A DNA stretch of 64,000 nucleotides from Tritrichomonas musculus (Eukaryota; Parabasalia; Tritrichomonadida; Tritrichomonadidae), in the NCBI GenBank assembly GCA_039105265.1, contig JAPFFF010000025.1, positions 484,098-548,097 on the forward strand, read 5' to 3'. Below are positions 52,180 through 59,859 of this stretch, one piece after another; the stretch's first letter is position 1; each line of letters opens with the position of its first letter. The notes under the pieces were generated by a model. The model was given only the letters and a program-made list of their open reading frames with translations. It was not told the DNA's origin and did not search any database. Made by a program: the position numbers and the translations under genes.

Positions 52180-52836
52180 AAAAAGGTTTCCTCATTATTT
52201 TTTTTTTATTTTCATTTGAACATTCAATTTTTTTTATAAGTTTCTTTTCATCTCAATTTTCTGAAGTTTATTTGATAATGTATTCAATTGATTCAATAAA
52301 ATTTATTTTTTTCAAAATTTGAAATTTTTTATTTACATCAAAGATAATGAGTAAATTTCGTAGAATTGTTTTATTGATAATACAACTGTTACAATATTTC
52401 CTGATTGGCTTTAAAATCTTATATCAAAATGTTTTTTTTATTAATTTTACAAATATTATTTTGATGAAATAGAGTAATTGCTTTCAAAGTGAAAAAATGT
52501 AATTCTGAAAGAGATTATCTAATTTTGTAAAAAGGCAGGGCTATTTGTAAGTAAATTTTAACGAATTAATATGAATTTTTTTTATCGTTTCATCAAGTTA
52601 TTGATTTATTCGAAGAGTGTTTTTTTGGTGGATTTTAGCAATTGCAATTTCAGGTTATTTACAATTTAATACAAAAAAAAAAAATTAAAGGTCGCTCTAA
52701 ATGGCAAAAAAGAATTCTTGTCATTAACATAACTCCTATAACATTAACTATTTTTACTAGTTTTTATTCATCTTTGTTCAGAAAATATCAGAATAATAGT
52801 GAATGAATAAAAAAAATGTAATCACTTTTTAGTATT
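52180..52836. other. Intergenic, nothing recognised
   Basis: AT-rich spacer between the C14-like and LC8 genes; T-run near 52198-52209 and A-run at 52672-52684. Confidence 0.5.
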
Positions 52837-53586
52837 TTATTTTGAAGATTTGAAAATGACAATTGAAAATTCGCCCATTGTGAAACATATGTAACAATTA
52901 TCACAGTGATATGAGAAAGAATTGCCATAATTTCGTGGCCTTATAAAAACACACCAACTTCCACCATATTTATTAACAAATTGATCTTTAATATAATTTG
53001 CACATTCACAATGATCATCTTTATGCATGTTGAGACTATTTCGAGTAATGTCTATTGCAAAGTTTTTTTGTTCATCATTCATTTTATTGTCGATTACATT
53101 TACTTTGTTGTAATTTCCTTTATCATGTAAACGTAATGATTTATCACCAAGACCAGATTTGAAAATTACTATTAAAAATTCTCCCATTGTGAATTTTATG
53201 TATCCATTATCATAAGAAAAAAAGTAAGAACTGCCAAAATTTCGTGGGCTTAGAAAAACACACCAATCTCTACCATATTTATTATCAAATTGTTCTGTAA
53301 TATATTTTACACATTCAAAATGATCATTTTCATGCATGTTGAGACTTTTTCGAGTAATGTCTATTGCAAAGTTTTTTTGTTCATCATTCATTTCATTGTC
53401 GATTACATTTACTTTGTTGTAATTTCCTTTATGATATAAACGTAATGATGATTTTATCTTTTTTTCTTTCTTTCTTATTTCTTCTTCTTTCTTTTTTATT
53501 TCTTCTTCTTTCTTTTCCATTTCTTCCAATAATCGATTATATTCATTTTTTGTATTTATAAGTTCATTAATTAGACAATCAGTCAT
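52837..53586 (-). CDS. Tandem LC8 dynein-light-chain fusion with N-terminal coiled coil, 249 aa
   Basis: Residues 1 to about 48 form a Glu/Lys coiled coil (EEMEKKEEEIKKKEEEIRKK). Two LC8/DYNLL-like domains follow, at about residues 58-150 and 160-249. Each has the LC8 order: an N-terminal strand (NVIDNEMNDEQKNFAIDITR), helix 2 (YITEQFDNKYGRDWCVFL), the RNFGSS / RNYGNS strand of the binding groove, and the final FTMGEFLIVIFKS. The domains share near-identical DNA in their first halves, so the duplication is recent. LC8 normally works as an ~89-residue homodimer binding short linear motifs; a tandem with a coiled coil could form an intramolecular dimer. Initiator and ATG are well placed. Ends in TAA. 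Confidence 0.85.
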   Translation of the reverse strand: MTDCLINELINTKNEYNRLLEEMEKKEEEIKKKEEEIRKKEKKIKSSLRLYHKGNYNKVNVIDNEMNDEQKNFAIDITRKSLNMHENDHFECVKYITEQFDNKYGRDWCVFLSPRNFGSSYFFSYDNGYIKFTMGEFLIVIFKSGLGDKSLRLHDKGNYNKVNVIDNKMNDEQKNFAIDITRNSLNMHKDDHCECANYIKDQFVNKYGGSWCVFIRPRNYGNSFSYHCDNCYICFTMGEFSIVIFKSSK

Positions 53587-53589
53587 AAA

Positions 53590-53598
53590 TAAAAATGA
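53590..53598 (-). promoter_or_regulatory. Initiator of the tandem LC8 gene
   Basis: TCATTTTTA on the minus strand, likely +1 A at 53596, ten bases before ATG 53586. Confidence 0.6.
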
Positions 53599-54103
53599 AC
53601 TTAAAATATCATGACTAAGAAAAAACAGTAAGCCAGAACAAAATCACTTTTCATTCAATTTTGTGATGTCTTATTTTGGACGAAATAGAAAAGAATGAAA
53701 AAATTTATAGAATTAAAAATGTAAATCGTTCAATGTTCTCTAAAATAAAAATAAGACAACTCAAAATTTGTGATAGAGATATATCATGACAATGTCATGT
53801 TTTATTTTTTTTTTTTTTTTTAATGTGAAAGTCTTGATTTTGTGAAAGTCATAAATCTAAAATTATGTCCATTTCTGCATGATAAACATATTTAGTTTCT
53901 TTATTAGTTCAGTATAACATTTTATTTTTAAATATAATATAAAATATTAGAAGGTTTTCCAAAAAAAAAAAGCTTGCTCAAAAATAACCTTTTTTCCGAA
54001 AACTCAACAATAATAAAAAATTCTTTTTTTTCCAAAAACAGGCTGGTTTTCGAAAAATGTTTTTTTTCGGAAAATCCAATTTTTATGAGAATTTTTTTTT
54101 CAT
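53599..54103. other. Intergenic, low-complexity A/T runs
   Basis: T-run at 53805-53821. From 53955 to 54095 a phrase CCGAAAA / TTTTCGG alternates on both strands with long A or T runs, giving weak potential for folding. No gene supported. Confidence 0.45.
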
Positions 54104-54131
54104 AAAAGCATGAGTAGCTACTCATGCTTTT
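54104..54131. repeat. Perfect 28-bp palindrome
   Basis: AAAAGCATGAGTAG meets its exact reverse complement with no spacer. Followed by a T-run. It could be a cruciform or a transcript-end hairpin. Confidence 0.8.
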
Positions 54132-54164
54132 TTTTTTTTTTGAAAAAATGTTATTTTATTTATC

Positions 54165-54271
54165 TAAACTTTGTTTTTTAATTTTCGCGTGTAAACTTAC
54201 GGTTTCTAAGAATTTATTTCAAATATTGAATGATTTATTTTTTACACGCGAAAATTAAAAAACAAAGTTTA
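54165..54271. repeat. Perfect 31-bp inverted repeat with 45-bp loop (foldback)
   Basis: Left arm 54165-54195 starts TAAACTTTGTTTTTTAATTT and ends CGCGTGTAAA; right arm 54241-54271 is its exact reverse complement. TA begins one arm and ends the other, as in small TA-target foldback elements. No coding capacity. It lies about 300 bases upstream of the HMG-box gene. Confidence 0.8.
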
Positions 54272-54568
54272 CTAAACTTTCCATCAATAAAATATCAGCG
54301 ATTTTAAAAATCATCATTTAAATTAATATAATATTTATTCCATCAAATTTTGATGAATCAACCATCAATCCTTCGATGTTTCCGAATCCATTTAAACAAT
54401 GTAATTTTGAAATATTTCATTTTTTATCTATAAAATATTATTATGATTGTTATCTTCGTTAATAATTTGAATATGAAATGAAGGAAGTTCACTCTTTCCT
54501 ATATTCAATCACAATTTGGTCAACTCATTTGAAATTATGAAATAGTGAAGTTCATTTAGATTACCATT

Positions 54569-54578
54569 TCATTTTTTT
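54569..54578 (+). promoter_or_regulatory. Initiator of the HMG-box gene
   Basis: TCATTTTTTT, likely +1 A at 54571, 11 bases before ATG 54582. Confidence 0.6.
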
Positions 54579-54581
54579 AAA

Positions 54582-54881
54582 ATGAGCAAAAAAGAAGGTA
54601 AGCCAAAGAGGGGACTTAGTGCTTATATGTTCTTTTGTACCGAAAAGAGACCTGAGATCTTGAAAAAGTATCCTGATATGAAATTTGGAGAAGTTGGCAA
54701 GAAACTTGGAGAAATGTGGAAAGAGTTAAGTGAAGCAAATAAGGAGCCTTTTAAGAAGAAAGCACAGGAAGATAAAGAACGATATGAAAAAGAAATGTCT
54801 TCAATGAAAGATTCGAAATTGTCAAAACCAAAGAAAATTAAAAAGTCCAAAAAATCATCAGATTCTGATAAATCAGATTAA
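54582..54881 (+). CDS. Single HMG-box chromatin protein (Nhp6/HMGB type), 99 aa
   Basis: Residues 7-72 form one HMG box: KPKRGLSAYMFFCTEKRPEI, then KYPDMKFGEVGKKLGEMWKE, LSEANKEPFKKKAQEDKERY. The tail (residues 75-99) is Lys/Ser-rich and ends KKSSDSDKSD. Size and layout match yeast Nhp6 and short protist HMGB proteins, abundant non-sequence-specific DNA benders in the nucleus. The 5' leader is only about 11 bases, usual for trichomonads. Ends in TAA. Confidence 0.92.
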   Translation: MSKKEGKPKRGLSAYMFFCTEKRPEILKKYPDMKFGEVGKKLGEMWKELSEANKEPFKKKAQEDKERYEKEMSSMKDSKLSKPKKIKKSKKSSDSDKSD

Positions 54882-54996
54882 TATATAACATTTTAATAAA
54901 TAATAGTAAAACCATTTTTCGGGGAATCATATTTTTCGGCACCACTTTTTGAAAACTTTTTAACTTTTTGAATACTTTTTTATTCAATTTTTTCTA

Positions 54997-55732
54997 AACT
55001 GTTTCCAATCTGACGGGAACAAAAATTGAATGGAATTGAATAAAAAACACGTTATATACAAAATAATTCTATTCATAAATGTTTTTACAAATGTTGTAAA
55101 GTATTCATTTTGTTCCTGTCAGATCGAAAAAAACGAGTTTTTTAAAAATTTTAATTTTATTGATAGAATTAACAAATTTATGAGATTTTTTTCATCAGTT
55201 CTCCATACACATATGCTACAAAATATCTATAATGTGTAAATAACTAAATTTAAAACTTTTTTTGTGAAGATCTATTAACATTATTAATGTATATAACTGT
55301 AAAAAAATAAAAAATATTTATGAAATTTCTCGTATCTTTTTTTGATGCACCACTTTTTTTGATTACATTCTTTTTTGGAAAAAATGCATATTATTAGGTT
55401 ATAATAAGAATTTTGATATCGCGCGTTGCATAAATATTGCTAACAATAACAAGAATATTTTATTTGGTATGCATATTTTGCAAATTCCTGAGATGCTAAT
55501 TTGAAATTAAACTTTATAATTAGCTTGGAAACAACATTCGAGATTTATTGGATCTTTGGACTAATAAAATTGCTGGTTCATCCTTTTTTGACGATGAATT
55601 TGGGTCATTGGATCTAAATGTATATATTTGCTTTTGGATCTTAAATTATTCAATTTTTAAAATTTTGGTTTTCTTTTCAAAAAGTTGATATATAACACAA
55701 AAAGTTATGTTCCCGTCAGATTGAAAACAGTT
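54997..55732. mobile_element. 736-bp TA-flanked DNA element, no transposase seen
   Basis: Terminal inverted repeats begin AACTGTTTCCAATCTGACGG (left) and AACTGTTTTCAATCTGACGG (right, other strand), both continuing GAACA. TA flanks each end (54995-54996 and 55733-55734). A third, imperfect copy at 55111-55140 is inverted to the left end, so the first ~145 bp can fold. No transposase domain is recognised inside. Same general plan as the elements at 15117 and 24871; its ends share the AACTG start with the one at 15117. Confidence 0.75.
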
Positions 55733-56142
55733 TAAATAATGCATATTTATATAGTTCAAATAGCTTCCCGATTCATCCAGCAATTCAAGGAGTTCGATTT
55801 GGCTTCGTGCATCCCCGTGGTGATCACTGGTGCGTATATTCCTGAAAAATTATGTAAAAATAAAAAAAATTTAAATTTCCAATTTTTTTTTTTTTTTGTT
55901 AATTTTCTTAACAGAGAAAGTCAAATTTCACCTTATGATGGCGGTTTTTTACTATTTATTTTTAGATTCCTTTATTTTGATTTTCATCCTTAAAGTTTTT
56001 GCTTATATTAAATCAAAAATTTAAACGGCCAAATTGAAATTCAATTTTTCTACTATAGAGAAATTTCTATATGTCATATCAAATTTTTGAAAAAAAATAA
56101 AATAAAAAATATGTCATAAAAAAATTTTTGAAAATTTTAGTT
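55733..56142. other. Intergenic with one GC-richer scrap
   Basis: About 55755-55850 is GC-richer than its surroundings and reads FIQQFKEFDLASCIPVVITG in the plus frame, then loses coding character. It may be a scrap of a gene; I cannot name it. A T-run lies at 55884-55899. Confidence 0.35.
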
Positions 56143-56691
56143 ATGGATAGAGAATATCGTAGAATCATTGAAAAGGCATATGATTATTGTCGAGAAAATG
56201 TTAATACTCGTTGGATTTTGGAACCAGACGGTGACTTAATGGGTGTTTTTAAAGGAATCTTATTTGGTACATTAGATAGCCAAATGCCTGGCACAGCTTT
56301 TGCATTCACACTAGAAATTGATCATGGAAATCTTGCTCAGCTGCCAAAAGTTCACTTTGAAAAAAACTTGAGACATCCTTATACTTTCAATTATGCTCAA
56401 AATCCCGGTTGTTACTTTTGCCTTCCTCAAGAAATAACTTGTCGCAGTGATATGGATACAATTTTAACTAGTTTGTACTTAAATTTCTTTTTAGCAACAA
56501 AAAATGGAGTAAGAATTAATATGAAAACAAAAAAAAGAATAATTGATGCTCAAAATAAGGAGCTAGCTGATAAGTTAAATAGTGGAAAAATGGATTACTC
56601 TCAATTTTGGAATGATTTAAGAGCAGAAGGAATTCTCGGATATTCAAGCCAAGAAACCTCTAATCTTGATATTCCAAACCAAGAAACTTAA
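56143..56691 (+). CDS. UBC-fold protein (E2 or E2-variant like), 182 aa
   Basis: The ATG at 56143 (MDREYRRIIEKAYDYCRENV) is the first in frame. An N-terminal helix is followed by an E2-like meander, FKGILFGTLDSQMPGTAFAF, LEIDHGNLAQLPKVHFEKNL, then RHPYTFNYAQNPGCYFCLPQ. These match the WxGxIFGPxxTPYxGGxFxF ... P-x-V-x-F ... HP ... G-x-x-C order of ubiquitin-conjugating enzymes. HPN reads HPY. A Cys (YFCLP) stands about where the active-site Cys should be, but the loop is longer than usual, so activity is uncertain. The C-terminal ~50 residues are helical and Gln/Glu-rich. Convergent with the linker-histone-like gene. Confidence 0.6.
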   Translation: MDREYRRIIEKAYDYCRENVNTRWILEPDGDLMGVFKGILFGTLDSQMPGTAFAFTLEIDHGNLAQLPKVHFEKNLRHPYTFNYAQNPGCYFCLPQEITCRSDMDTILTSLYLNFFLATKNGVRINMKTKKRIIDAQNKELADKLNSGKMDYSQFWNDLRAEGILGYSSQETSNLDIPNQET

Positions 56692-56806
56692 ATTTTTGTT
56701 TGATTTGTAAGCAAATAAAGAAAAAATGTTCAAATTATTTAAACTAAATATATTAAAATATCTTATTTCTTTGATTTATAAATAAAACCACCACCATATC
56801 TCGGCC

Positions 56807-56830
56807 AAAAAAGCAAAAAGAAGCTTTTTT
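56807..56830. terminator. Hairpin between convergent genes
   Basis: AAAAAAGC faces GCTTTTTT with an eight-base A-rich loop, placed between the 3' ends of the UBC-fold and linker-histone-like genes. A role in 3'-end formation is only inferred from position. Confidence 0.35.
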
Positions 56831-56948
56831 GTCTTTAAGACAAATGCATATATACAAAGAAGAAGGAAAATGGCACCAAAATTATAAACAAGATTTATTA
56901 ATTTTTTTTAATATCAAAGAAAATATATTAACTAGAATTGAAAACAAT

Positions 56949-57773
56949 TCATTCTTGGTCCCTCTGTTTTGATAGCCTTCCGTTTTGTGTCTTCACTTGA
57001 GTATTAAAAGTAACCTCCTCAATAGCATCAAACCTTCTCCTCTTTGGAGCATCTGTTCTTCCTGAAATCTTAGATCTGCTTGGAACTTTTGAAGGTGCTA
57101 TCTTCTCCTTTCCTTTAGATGTAAAAGCATAAGAATCTCTCTTCTTTTTGAGATACTTCTGTTCAACAAATTTTTGTATTGTATTCTTTGCTTGATGAGG
57201 AATGAAATTTTCATTTGGTCCATCCATATAATCATGTAAATATTGTTTGATCTTCAAAAATGAAACCCATTCTTTATCCTCTGTTGACAAAGCTTTAATG
57301 GCTTCGGCAACCCATTTTTCAAACTTCAAAAGCTTTGGACCTTGTTCTGTGGTTTTCTTAGCTGGCTTTGGAGTAGTTTTCTTTTCTGTGGTTTTCTTTT
57401 CAGTAGTTTTCTTGGTTTCAGTTTTCTTTACAGCTTTCTTTGGCTTTGTAGTGGTAGCTTTCTTAGGCTTTGCTGCTGGCTTAGTTGTTGTTGCCTTTGC
57501 TTTTGGCTTTGCAGGAGATTTGGTTTTTTCTTCTGTTTCTGTCTTTGGTGTTGTCTTCTTTTTAACAACCTTCTTTCCTGTTGATTTAGTTGTAGTTGTT
57601 TTTCCTGTGGTAGCCTTGCTTGTAGTTGTCTTGGTTCTGGTAACTTTCTTTGTGATCTTCTTTACCTTCTTGGTTGATTTCTTTGTCTTCTTTTCATTCT
57701 TTTTGGCTTTTTCAGCTTCAGCTTCTCCTTTAGTTTCAGGTGCCTCTGCAGCTTCCTCTTTCTTATCAGACAT
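56949..57773 (-). CDS. Linker-histone (H1)-like protein with long Lys/Thr-rich N-terminus, 274 aa
   Basis: Start taken at ATG 57773 (MSDKKEEAAEAPETKGEAEA), because an initiator lies just upstream and the earlier in-frame ATG (57845) would be outside the transcript. Residues ~20-145 are Lys/Thr/Pro-rich repeats (KKTTEKKTTEKKTTPKPAKK), the H1-type basic arm. Residues ~150-222 resemble a winged-helix H15 domain: FEKWVAEAIKALSTEDKEWV, FLKIKQYLHDYM, QAKNTIQKFVEQKYLKKKRD, YAFTSKGK. The tail is basic. In animals and plants the globular domain is usually followed by the long basic tail; here the long basic arm comes first. Ends in TGA. Confidence 0.75.
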   Translation of the reverse strand: MSDKKEEAAEAPETKGEAEAEKAKKNEKKTKKSTKKVKKITKKVTRTKTTTSKATTGKTTTTKSTGKKVVKKKTTPKTETEEKTKSPAKPKAKATTTKPAAKPKKATTTKPKKAVKKTETKKTTEKKTTEKKTTPKPAKKTTEQGPKLLKFEKWVAEAIKALSTEDKEWVSFLKIKQYLHDYMDGPNENFIPHQAKNTIQKFVEQKYLKKKRDSYAFTSKGKEKIAPSKVPSRSKISGRTDAPKRRRFDAIEEVTFNTQVKTQNGRLSKQRDQE

Positions 57774-57786
57774 TTCCGAAGATTTA

Positions 57787-57796
57787 CAAAAAATGA
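57787..57796 (-). promoter_or_regulatory. Initiator of the linker-histone-like gene
   Basis: TCATTTTTTG on the minus strand, likely +1 A at 57794, 21 bases before ATG 57773. Confidence 0.6.
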
Positions 57797-57830
57797 AGTG
57801 AAAATTGAAAATATTCTTATTATTCTCAAT

Positions 57831-57839
57831 TTTGGCGCC
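57831..57839. promoter_or_regulatory. E2F-like site upstream of the linker-histone-like gene
   Basis: TTTGGCGCC matches the E2F/DP consensus TTTSSCGC. It lies about 40 bases upstream of the initiator in otherwise CG-poor DNA, where cell-cycle control of a histone gene would be expected. Confidence 0.4.
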
Positions 57840-57859
57840 TTTCATTTTAAAAAGAAAAA

Positions 57860-59048
57860 ACGGTTTAAATAATTGAGAGATAAAAAAATAAATATTCGTG
57901 GCTTTTGATTTTCAATAAATATTTAAATATCTTTCTTTCTAAAATTAAAATAAAATCTTTAGCTCAATATTTTATTTTAATAATTAAGTCTAAAATTAAA
58001 TTTATAATAATTTTTTAAAAAACTTTGCAAAATAATTGTATTTTTTCATCTTTATGGCATCGTGTATTTTTATTGGTCCAATTGTTAAAAATGGGCTCAA
58101 CTTTTAATGAAAGTTTTCGAAGCGTAGTATGTTTTTAGTTAAAATATTTTGGAATATTTAAACTCAATATATGTGTAGGATTACAAAGGCATGCTGATTA
58201 ATATACTTTTAATGGCTAATTTATGGTTTTTTATGAGTTTAAATTTAGCAAACGATCTTCAACCGTTTTCAAATTTTATGAGTTATTTTTCGCTTTAAAT
58301 TTCTACCAAATTTTGTATATTTTTATTTTATTTTTTTAAATTATAACAAGTTGATTATTTTAAACATCTAAATAAGAAAATAATTATAACAATATACTTA
58401 TATAATGAGATATTGATAATTGAATAATATTACTTTTTTAATGAAGTTTATTATAATTATATATTCCGTCTTTTGATCATATCTCATGACCTTTTAATTA
58501 AAATTTCAAATGCCAAATGAAAATCATTAAATTATATGCAATGAAAGGAGATATTTGATTTCTTTATGGCATTAGTCATTTGATCATTGATATTTATTTG
58601 TTTTTATCATCCCAACAATTTTGTACAAAAATATCCTTTTTCAAAAGCAAATTTTGCACAATTATTATTATAAAATGAAAATATCCACAAAAGTCCATTA
58701 TATTTGAATTTTTTGGGATAAAATATATTTTTAGAAAATTTCCTATTTAAAAAAGATGAATCACGTTTATTTTTACCCAAAATTAAAATAAAGAACTGAT
58801 TATGATTACATTATCAATAAAATATGAATTTGTGGAAAAAAAAAAATTTATCATATTATTTGCATTCAACGAACAAGCATATTTACTCTTTGATATTTCA
58901 AATAAACATTTTTTTTACATTTGCAAATATATGTTACCATTTTTTGTATATACGGTTGTAATAACAATGATTCAAAACAAAAATTGCATGTTTATGTATG
59001 TTTTTATTTTAAAAAATATAGTATAAATCAAACATTATTCTAACAATA
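57860..59048. other. Intergenic, nothing recognised
   Basis: About 1.2 kb of AT-rich sequence. A short frame at 58802-59026 is hydrophobic and biased by AT content; I do not support it as a gene. No RNA gene or repeat identified. Confidence 0.5.
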
Positions 59049-59453
59049 TTATTGTGGATATGGAGATGAAAAGAATTCTTTTGATGTATCAGGGATACCA
59101 CGATTCTTTGCAAGAGCTTGCAATTCATACATCTGTTGTTGCGTTTGAACCCATATCTGAGTTGTTGGTAATTGAGTTTCAGTACATTCAAGCTTATCTG
59201 TTCTTCTCCATGGTTTAATAAGCCGACGATTAAGGTACCCTGGTGCCATTGGCGAAAGGGTGGAAGCAAAATAGCTGTCAGTTCCAATTTGAACTCTCTT
59301 ATTATTACTATTTCCTTTTGGATTTTTAGATTTAGGGGATTGAGTTCTTTTATTTGACATATTTTGTGATTTAGATCTGTTATTTGATGTAGTAGATAAT
59401 GATGATGTTGAAACGCGCGATGATGATCTTTTTTGAGATCTTGTGGATGACAT
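59049..59453 (-). CDS. Small basic Ser-rich protein of unknown function, 134 aa
   Basis: ATG 59453 to TAA 59049. Residues 1-52 are Ser/Arg/Lys/Asn-rich and disordered (MSSTRSQKRSSSRVSTSSLS). Residues 55-134 look folded or conserved (GTDSYFASTLSPMAPGYLNR, RTDKLECTETQLPTTQIWVQ) and end in a short helix and EFFSSPYPQ. No signal peptide or membrane segment. No domain recognised; a flagellar or cytoskeletal small protein would fit the style but there is no direct evidence. It is the last ordinary-looking host gene before the odd island. Confidence 0.55.
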   Translation of the reverse strand: MSSTRSQKRSSSRVSTSSLSTTSNNRSKSQNMSNKRTQSPKSKNPKGNSNNKRVQIGTDSYFASTLSPMAPGYLNRRLIKPWRRTDKLECTETQLPTTQIWVQTQQQMYELQALAKNRGIPDTSKEFFSSPYPQ

Positions 59454-59859
59454 ATTTACAATCTTGAAGAAAAATCTAAAATTTTAAATGGTTAAAAAAA
59501 CGTGTTTTATTTTGTGAGTTTAACGTTCATTAAACTTTTTATTTTTTGCTCCAAAAAGAACAAAGATTATCTGATGGTATAAATAAACAGTTTTTATTTA
59601 AGAAAACATTATAGTTTCTATGTGTTTAATTATGCAAAAGCATTTGATCATTACGAAAAAATAATTAAAAAAGATGATGATAAAAAAGCAATCATCTTCT
59701 AAAGTAAATCCAAGTCATCTGTGGTATGCAGTTCTTCAAAGTTAATAATTTTATTTTCTCTCATTTCTAAGTTAATAATCTCACAAGTTTCTCCCATTAA
59801 AGCAATATCGTATTCATAGACTCATTTTCTTTCACTTTTCAAATTTTAGTTTAGTTAAG

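Noticed and set aside
50021-53586. TAR=Gln code applied to host genes, for example to the in-frame stop of the C14-like gene
   Set aside because: The partner gene has Tyr, not Gln, at that position, and other genes here (HMG, LC8, UBC-fold) end at TAA with nothing coding beyond.
56790-56850. Possible small RNA gene (the phrase ATCTCGGCC with a stem)
   Set aside because: The surrounding sequence does not match 5S rRNA, SRP RNA or a spliceosomal RNA; only the hairpin is supportable.
57247-57801. 184-codon frame opposite the linker-histone-like gene
   Set aside because: A Val/Phe-rich shadow of Lys/Thr codons; no initiator and no family resemblance.
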